This document shows, piece by piece, positions 9,601-18,600 of a stretch of DNA of 64,000 nucleotides (its first letter is position 1; each line of letters begins with the position of its first letter). The stretch comes from Chelydra serpentina. Taxonomy: Eukaryota > Chordata > Testudines > Chelydridae. The stretch spans positions 1 through 64,000 of the forward strand of contig JBAIAC010000613.1 of assembly GCA_037349315.1 (NCBI GenBank). Direction: 5' to 3'. The translations under genes were made by a program, and so were the position numbers. The notes beneath the pieces were generated by a model that searched no databases, was not told where the DNA came from, and worked only from the letters and a program-made list of their open reading frames with translations.

Positions 9601-12600
9601 ACAGGCCAGCACCCCCTGCTGACCCCTTACCCCGCAGCCCAGCGCCCCCTGCTGAGCCCCCACCCATCTCTCCACAGGCCAACCCCCACCACACACTGAC
9701 CCCCCCGCCCCGCTCCCCATGGCCCAGTGCCCCCTGCTGACCCCTTACCCCGCTCCCCACAGCCCAGCGCCCCCTGCTGAGACCCCGCCCCGCTCCCCAC
9801 GGCCCAGCGCCCCCTGCTGACCCCCACCCCGCTCCCCGCAGCCCAGCGCCCCCTGCTGACCCCCACCCCGCTCCCCGCAGCCCAGCGCCCCCTGCTGAGC
9901 CCCCACCCATCTCTCCACAGGCGAACCCCCACCACACACTGACCCCCCCGCCCCGCTCCCCATGGCCCAGTGCCCCCTGCTGACCCCTTACCCCGCTCCC
10001 CACAGCCCAGCGCCCCCTGCTGAGACCCCGCCCTGCTCCCCACGGCCCAGCGCCCCCTGCTGACCCCCACCCCGCTCCCCGCAGCCCAGCGGGATCCCTC
10101 TTAGGACACTCACATCAAAGTCCACTCTCTCCCCATCGGGGATCTTCGGGGGGACCAGCTGGGGAACTAACGGCCTGCTGCGGGGGTCGGAGGGGGGGAA
10201 CAAGAAATGCGACAAAGAGGAAACGGTTTCACGCTTGACTGTTACAAGTTCAGACCCCTTCCCCGGTGCTGGGAGTCGGCCCCTCTGGGGTGGGGCGGGG
10301 GGCTGGCCACACGGGGACCCCTCGCCCCGCACTAAGACGCGGCCCCGCTGGGGTGGGGTGCGGGGGCTGGGCACACGGGGACCCCTCGCCCGGCACTAAC
10401 ATGCGGCCCCTCTGGGGTGGGACGCGGGGGTTGGCTATACCGAGTCACTCAGTGCATTGGGACAGCACTCCTGTCCAGGTTGTGGGGTTCCCTGCTCTGA
10501 CTTGTGGGGTGCAGGTGTGAGTGGGAAGTGGGGGATCCCCCATCTTACCACCCCCCTCACGGGTACTGCAGTTACCTGGGTTTGGGACGCTCCTCTTCTG
10601 TGAAGAGAACAAGAGAAACATTGTTATTAGACAGAGAGAGGGAAACAGCTTGTGGGGGGGGTGTTGAATTGGGGGGGTCTGGAGAGGGACACCCCAAAAA
10701 CCTCTTAGCAAGAAAGCCCCTGATATGCTCCACCTGTATCCAGTTCAGATGTTGGGGTACCTTCACAAGGGGTGTGTGAGAATTGATGGGGGGGGGAATC
10801 CATGGACAGATGGCCCCCCCTCGGATGGGGAGGAGAGAGTCCTGGCTGTTAAATAAAAAAAAGGAAGGAAAAAAAGGGAGGAAGAAAAATGTATTCCTGA
10901 AGAAGAGAAGAAAATCCGTGAGGCTTCGGGGGGGGCGGCAAAGTGGGGTGCAGGGAGTGGCACCGGAGATCCAAGCGGGGGGGGGGGGTGTCATAAAATT
11001 AGCCGCAAAGAAGGGTTTGGGGGAGGTGACGCTGGAGGAAGCGGGGAGGGGGGGGAGAGCAAAAAAGTCCTTCCAATGGAAGTTTTTTTGGGGGGCAAGT
11101 AAAGGGTTAGAGAAGGGGGGTGAGGAGGACGGGTCCCCCGGAAGGGGCCTACGGGTGGGGGGACTCCCCCACCCCAGGGGCACAGACCGTGTCTCTCTAG
11201 TTTTAGAGGCAAACAAATTCTGCAGCTAACACGTCTCTATATGGATAGAGGCTCATATACATTCAGCGCCCCCCCCCAGCAGCTCCCCTTCCAGCCCCCC
11301 CAGCAGCTCCCCTTCCAGCCCCCCCAGCAGCTCCCCTTCCAGCCCCCTCCTCCCCAATGCAGTCAGGGGTGACTCCGGATGGACCCGGGGGGAGGGGGGG
11401 GAGCTGAGATCAGAATCCGGCCCTGCCCACACTGCAAACAGAAGTGACTCCAGATTCAGGGGATGGAGGCGGGAGGACTGAGATCCGAATCCAGCCCTGA
11501 CCCCATTGCAAACAGGATTGACTCCGGATTGACCCAGGGGAAGCTGAGAGATTCCAGCTCTGACCCCATTGCGAACAGGAGTGACTCCAGATTGACCCGG
11601 GGGAAGCTGAGCTCAGATTCCAGCTCTGACCCCATTGCGAACAGGAGTGACTCCGGATTGACCTGGGGGAAGCTGAGCTCAGATTCCAGCTCTGACCCCA
11701 CTGCAAACAGGAGTGACTCCGGATTGACCCTGGGGAAGCTGAGCTCAGATTCCAGCTCTGACCCCATTGCGAACAGGAGTGACTCCGGATTGACCCAGGG
11801 GAAACTGAGCTCAGACCTTCCCCCATGACAACAGAGCCCCGTGAATGTATATTTGGGTCACGGGCATGCACCCGGGAACCGAACTGTATCCCGTACGGCC
11901 GCTGGGCGTATCGATATGTTCTTCCCGCCCAGCCCGGGCTGCACCCCCGACTCGTGACGGATACATGGGGAGCACGCGCCCCGCCGCCCATGTATTGGGG
12001 TTCGTGGAGCCCATGTCTATATCTCAGCCCGGCCCGGCCGGCGGGCGTGGAATTTACCACCTGCCCTGGCCCCCGGGCTGAGATGTAGAGAGAAACATAC
12101 GCGGGAGGGGGGGTGGGGGGAGGAAGGGGCACCCCGGGCAGAGCTGTGTGGGAGGGGCCCTGCCTGGACCCAGGGACCAGGCTAGAGTGGGAGGAGGGAA
12201 TGTCAGTCACTGGGGTGCAGGATCTCCGGCTGCTAGGTGGCGCCCTCCCTCCACACCAATAACCAGCAATTTGTGTGCCAGCCCCAACCACCCCCATCCA
12301 TCCACCCCCGGTCCCCCCTCTATCCACCCCATCCATCCACCCCAGCCCCCCCTCTATCCACCCCATCTAGTCCACCCCAGCCCCCCTTCTATCCACCCCA
12401 TCCATCCACCCCCAGCCCCCCCCTATCCACCCCATCTATCCACCCCCAGCCCCCCCTCTATCCACCCCATCCATCCACCCCAGCCCCCCTCTATCCACCC
12501 CATCCATCCACCCCATCCATCCACCCCAGCCCCCTCTATCCACCCCATCTATCCACCCCCAGCCCCCCCTTCTATCCACCCCATCCATCCACCCCAGCCC

Positions 12601-15600
12601 CCCCCTCTATCCACCCCATATATCCACCCCCAGCCCCCCCTCTATCCACCCCATCCATCCACCCCATCCATCCACCCCCACCCCCCTCTATCCACCCCAT
12701 CTATCCACCCCCACCCCCCTCTATCCACCCCATCCATCCCACCCCATCCATCCACCCCCACCCCCCCTCTATCCACCCCATCTATCCACCCCCACCCCCC
12801 TCTATCCCACCCCATCCATCCACCCCATCCATCCACCCCCACCCCCCCTCTATCCACCCTATCCTTCCACCCCCACCCCCCCTCTATCCACCCCCATCCA
12901 TCCACCCCCACCCATCCACCCCCAGCCCCCCCTCTATCCACCCCATCTATCCACCCCCACCCCCCTCTATCCACCCCATCCATCCACCCCATCCATCCAC
13001 CCCCACCCCCCTCTATCCACCCTATCCTTCCACCCCCACCCCCCCTCTATCCACCCATCCATCCACCCCCACCCATCCACCCCAGCCCCCCCCCTATCCA
13101 CCCCCATCTATCCACCCCCAGCCCCCCTCTATCCACCCATCCATCCACCCCATCCATCCACCCCAGGCCCCCTCTATCCACGCCATCTATCCACCCCCAC
13201 CCCCTCTATCCACCCCATCCATCCACCCCATCCATCCACCCCCACCCCCCTCTATCCACCCCATCCATCCACCCCATCCATCCACCCCAGCCCCCCCTCT
13301 ATCCACCCCATCCATCCACCCCCAGCCCCCCCTCTATCCACCCCATCCATCCACCCCCACCCCCCCTCTATCCACCCCATCTATCCACCCCATCCATCCA
13401 CCCCAGCCCCCCCTCTATCCACCCCATCCATCCACCCCACCCCCCTCTATCCACCCCATCCATCCACCCCCCAGCCCCCCTCTATCCACCCCATCTATCC
13501 ACCCCCACCCCCTCTATCCACCCCATCCATCCACCCCATCCATCCACCCCCACCCCCCTCTATCCACCCCATCCATCACCCCATCCATCCACCCCAGCCC
13601 CCCCTCTATCCACCCCATCCATCCACCCCATCCATCCACCCCAGCCCCCCCTCTATCCACCCCATCCATCCACCCCATCCATCCACCCCCACCCCCTCTA
13701 TCCACCCATCCATCCACCCCATCCATCCACCTCCACCCCCCTCTATCCACCCCATCCATCCACCCCATCCATCCACCCAGCCCCCCTCTATCCACCCCAT
13801 CCATCCACCCCATCCATCCACCCCAGCCCCCCCTCTATCCACCCCACCCATCCACCCCCAGCCCCCCCTCTATCCACCCCATCCATCCACCCCGTCCCCA
13901 CCAGCCCCCCTCTATCCACCCCATCCATCCACCCCCACCCCCCTCTATCCATCCCATCTATCCACCCCCAGCCCCCCCTTCTGTCCACCCCATCCATCCA
14001 CCCCCAGCCCCCCCTCTATCCACCCTATCCTTCCACCCCCACCCCCCCTCTATCCACCCCATCCATCCACCCCCACCCCCCCTCTATCCACCCCATCCAT
14101 CCACCCCCACCCCCCCTCTATCCACCCCATCCATCCATCCCCAGCCCCCCCTTCTATCCACCCCATCCATCCACCCCAGCCCCCCCCTCTATCCACCCCA
14201 TCCATTCACCCCCAGCCCCCCTCTATCCACCCCAGCCCCCTCTATCCACCCCATCCATCCACCCCCAGCTACCCCCAGCCCCCCCATCCACCCCCAGCCA
14301 CCCCCACGCCTCCCAGCCAGCCCCCAGCCCCCCCTCTATCCACCCCCAGCTACCCCCAGCCCCCTCTATCCACCCCCCAGCCACCCCCACACCTCCCAGC
14401 CAGCCCCCCCAGCCCCCCCTCTATCCACCCCCAGCTACCCCCAGCCCCCCCATCCAGCCATACGACTCCCAGCCAGCCCCCCAGCCCCCCTCTATCCACC
14501 CCATCCATCCACCCCCACCCCCCTCTATCCACCCCATCCATCCACCCCCAGCCCCCCCCTCTATCCACCCCATCCATCCACCCCCACCCCCCCTCTATCC
14601 ACCCCATCCATCCACCCCCAGCTACCCCCACGCCTCCCAGCCAGCCCCCCAGCCCCCCTCTATCCACCCCCAGCTCCCCCAGTCCCCCTCTATCCACCCC
14701 CAGCCCCCACATCCACCCCCAGCCACCCCCACGCCTCCCAGCCATCCCCCCAGCCCCCCCTCTATCCACCCCCAACTACCCCCAGCCCCCCCTCTATCCA
14801 CCCCCAGCCAGCCCCACGACTCCCAGCCAGCCCCCCAGCCCCCCTCTATCCACCCCAGCTACCCCAACCCCCCCATCTAGCCACCCCCAGCCACCCCCTC
14901 TATCCACCCCATCCATCCACCCCCAGCTACCCCCAGGCCCCACCAGCCCCCCCTCTATCCAGCCTCCACCCCCATCCATCCATCCACCCCCCCAGCCACC
15001 CCCTCTATCCACCCATCCATCCATCCCTGGCTACCCCCAGGCCCCCCAGCCCCGCCATCCATCCACCCCATCTATCCAGCCCCCCCAGCCCCCCGTCCAG
15101 CCACCCCATCCATCCACCCTCAGCCCCCCATCCAGACCCCCCAGCTCCCCCTAGCCCCCTATCCAGCCACCCCCCTCTATCCATCCCCAGCCACCTTCCG
15201 TCTGTCCACACCTTTGTCTGTCCATCCACCCCCATCGGGTGACCAGATGTCCCGATTTTCTAGGACAGGCCCGATTTTGGGGTCTTTTTCTTCTATAGGC
15301 TCCTATCAACCCCCCCCCCAAACCCCATCCCGATTTTCCACACTTGCTGTCTGGTCACCCTCCTCCGCACACCCCATGTCCATCCACCCGTAGCTGCCCT
15401 GTCTGGGGGCTGGACAGTGCGGACGGACAGATGGGGGAGGGGACGATACCTAAGAGGGACGGGCCCTGGGGGGGGGGGGGGCGTGATTTACCCTGGGGGG
15501 GCGGGCCCTGGGGGGGGTGATTTACTATGGGGCCTGGGGGCCCCAGCCCAGCTCTGCCCATCCCCCACTGTTCCGGCACCACCACCCCCACCCTTGGCCG

Positions 15601-18600
15601 GATGGGGGCAGGGTGGCGCCCCACGGGAGCCCCCACCTCAGGTGTTTTTCTCCAAGGAGGAAGCGAAGCAGGAAAATACCTGGCTCTGTGGCCGGATGGG
15701 GTTCCTCAGACACTGCACACAGCCATGGGGGCGGGGGGGATAGGGGGGAGTTAAGGGCAGGTATGGGGGAGGGGTGGGAAGATTGGGGGAGGGGGGAGGA
15801 GAGATCGGGGGTGGGGGAGCGAGCGCGGGAGAGAAAACGGAGAGGCGGTTAAACCAAGGCAGTTCGGGTGGGGGCCCGTTAAATCCGGTTACTCATTAGT
15901 GGCGGGGGGGGGGGACTGCCCCCTCTGCCCCCCTCCCGATGTCTCTGCCCACCCCCCACCCGGGTGATATGACAATGTGCTCCCCCAACATGTGCGGAGG
16001 GGGATGGGATGGGAGGGGAGGGGGCAGTGATGCAGTGGGGGTGGGAGGTGAGGGGAGAAGGACTCAGCAGTGATGCAGTGGGGGAAAGGGGGGAAGGGCC
16101 CTGAAGTGACGGGGAGGGCGAAGGGCCCTGCAGTGACACAGTGGGGGGGAGGGGGAAGGGCCCTGCAGTGACACAGTGGGGGGGAGGGGGAAGGGCCCTG
16201 CAGTGACACAGTGGAGGGGGAGGGGGAAGGGCCCTGCAGTGACACAGTTGGGGGGGAGGGATAAGGGCCCTGCAGTGATGGGGGAGGAGGGGAGGGCCCT
16301 GCAGTGACACAGTGGGGGGGAAGGGGGAAGGGCCCTGCAGTGACACAGTGGGGGGGGAGGGGGAAGGGCCCTGCAGTGACACAGTGGGGGAGAAGGGGGA
16401 AGGGCCCTGCAGTGATGCAGTGGGGAGGAGGGGGAAGGGCCCTGAAGTGACACAGTGGGGGGGAAGGGGGAAGGGCCCTGCAGTGACACAGTTGGGGGGG
16501 AGGGATAAGGGCCCTGCAGTGATGGGGGAGGAGGGGAGGGCCCTGCAGTGACACAGTGGGGGGGAAGGGGGAAGGGCCCTGCAGTGACACAGTGGGGGGG
16601 GAGGGGGAAGGGCCTGCAGTGACACAGTGGGGGAGAAGGGGGAAGGGCCCTGCAGTGATGCAGTGGGGAGGAGGGGGAAGGGCCCTGAAGTGACACAGTG
16701 GGGGAAGGGGGAAGGGCCCTGCAGTGACACAGTGGGGGGGGGGGATGGGGAAGGGCCCTGCAGTGACACAGTGGGGGGGAGGGGGAAGGGCCCTGCAGTG
16801 ACACAGTGGGGGGGAAGGGATAAGGGCCCTGCAGTGATGCAGTGGGGGGAGGGGGAAGGGCCCTGCAGTGATGCAGTGGGGGGGAGGGATAAGGGCCCTG
16901 CAGTGATGCAGTGATGGGAGAGGAGGGGAGGGCCCTGCAGTGACACAGTGGATGGGGGGGTCTCCCAGGTCACGAACACACCTGGCATCCTCCGCGCTGC
17001 CCCCACCCTGGCTGATGCCCCCGTGGCCGCCCCACCTCCCCCGCCCCCAGGGGAGGAAAAAACCCTTCAGTCGACAAACCAGAAAGGAGGAAGCCTGTGA
17101 AGAGAAAACCTAACATGGACGAGAGAGCAAATGTGATGGGACCAGAACCCAGGAGTCCTGGCTCCCAGCCCCCTCTAACCACTAGGCCCCACTCCCCTCC
17201 CAGAGCCAGGGAGAGAACTAAGGAGTCCTGGCTCCCCGCCGCCACCCAGTTGCTTGTTCCTGAGTCCAGCCGGGCTGTGAGGTCTCTGCTCCTGGTGACC
17301 CTAGAGGAAAGAGGGGGGGTCCCCGCGGCACAAGGGGGGCAGGTATGTGCAGCCATCTCACCTTCCTCCTCCTCAGCCTGTTTCCTCTTCTTCAGAGAGA
17401 GAGAAAGAAAGAAAGAAAGAGAGCAAGAGGTTAGTGCTGGGCTGTGTGTTCCCGGAATCCCATCTCAGGGGGCAGATTGCAGGAGTTGGGGGCGGGGGGA
17501 GGTCTGGGGGGAAGGTTTGGGAGGTGAGGTGTAATGCTGGGCCACAGAAGGTTAAGCAAATCAGCAAGCTGGGTGACCTGGAAGCAACCCTTAAGGACGT
17601 TTCAAAAGGGCACAGCCACGGTGAACAAGGCCATTCCTGGTAGAAAGGTATCAGAGTTGTGTTGAGGAGCCTCGAGCCTTTAACCTGTTTGCCAGCATTG
17701 TTGAGACTCAAAGAGCAGCTGCTAAATGTGTCTCCATTTACCGCAAGCTACCGATGGGATCGAATTAGCTGGCAGACGCTGCATCCATCCTGTTCCTGTC
17801 CCCTAATGCTCCATCGCTGTCTTCTAGCGACTCGGAGAGCAAATCTTATCCACCAGATGGGCTGTGTGAGGACCAAGGCAGTATTACCGCCTTGGTCCTC
17901 ATCTGTCCTCAAAACCCGCAATTCCACATCGCTCCAACTACAAAGGCAGCTTCGGGCCTGATCCTTGCATCTCAGATCCACTTAAGATCTAAGCCGTACG
18001 ACTGAGGTCTCCGGGCGGACGCCTGCATTCCCCGGGAACTCGCGCATATGGGATTGTAACCCATCAGATTGATTCCGGAGAGACTTTTACAAATCTAATG
18101 TCACGGCTCCGATCCTGAGCTGTGACCAGGGAAGTCATTTGCGCGTTCACCCTGTTCACTGATCTGTCTTTTATTTTTCCTAAGCAGCCTCAGATTTCTG
18201 GATTGAGGATTGGCCATGAGGGTGTATTTTGGGAGGGCGGGGAGGGGAGATCTGAAATATTAGTTGACCGGGGAGCGATTGTGTCTGATCCTTTGGGATT
18301 AGAAAGAACCTCACCCAGGGTGAAATGGGGTTTTGAATAACCTCTCACTATATTTGATTGGGCTGACTGGATGGGAACCTAAAGGGGATGGCGTTCGGGT
18401 TAACCGGCCTGGTGCTGCAGAAGCTGGTTTGTTACTGGCTCGGTGACTCTGATTGTAAATCATCAGTTTGGAAGGGGGCGGCTGCCCTTGTTCTTGCAGT
18501 CTGCCTGAGGGTCGCCTTCTCAGTGCGTCCCATTCAGGCAGCCGGTCACAGGGGGAAGGTTTTTTTGCAGGGGTCAGTGGGGAGGAACCAGGCCTCGCGG

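Noticed and set aside
12148..15242. Open frames of 910 and 1001 codons on the plus strand
   Set aside because: They consist only of satellite repeat peptide (P, S, T, H, I, Y), overlap in different frames, and lie in the intron of TNNT1 on the opposite strand. C-rich repeats without stop triplets explain them.
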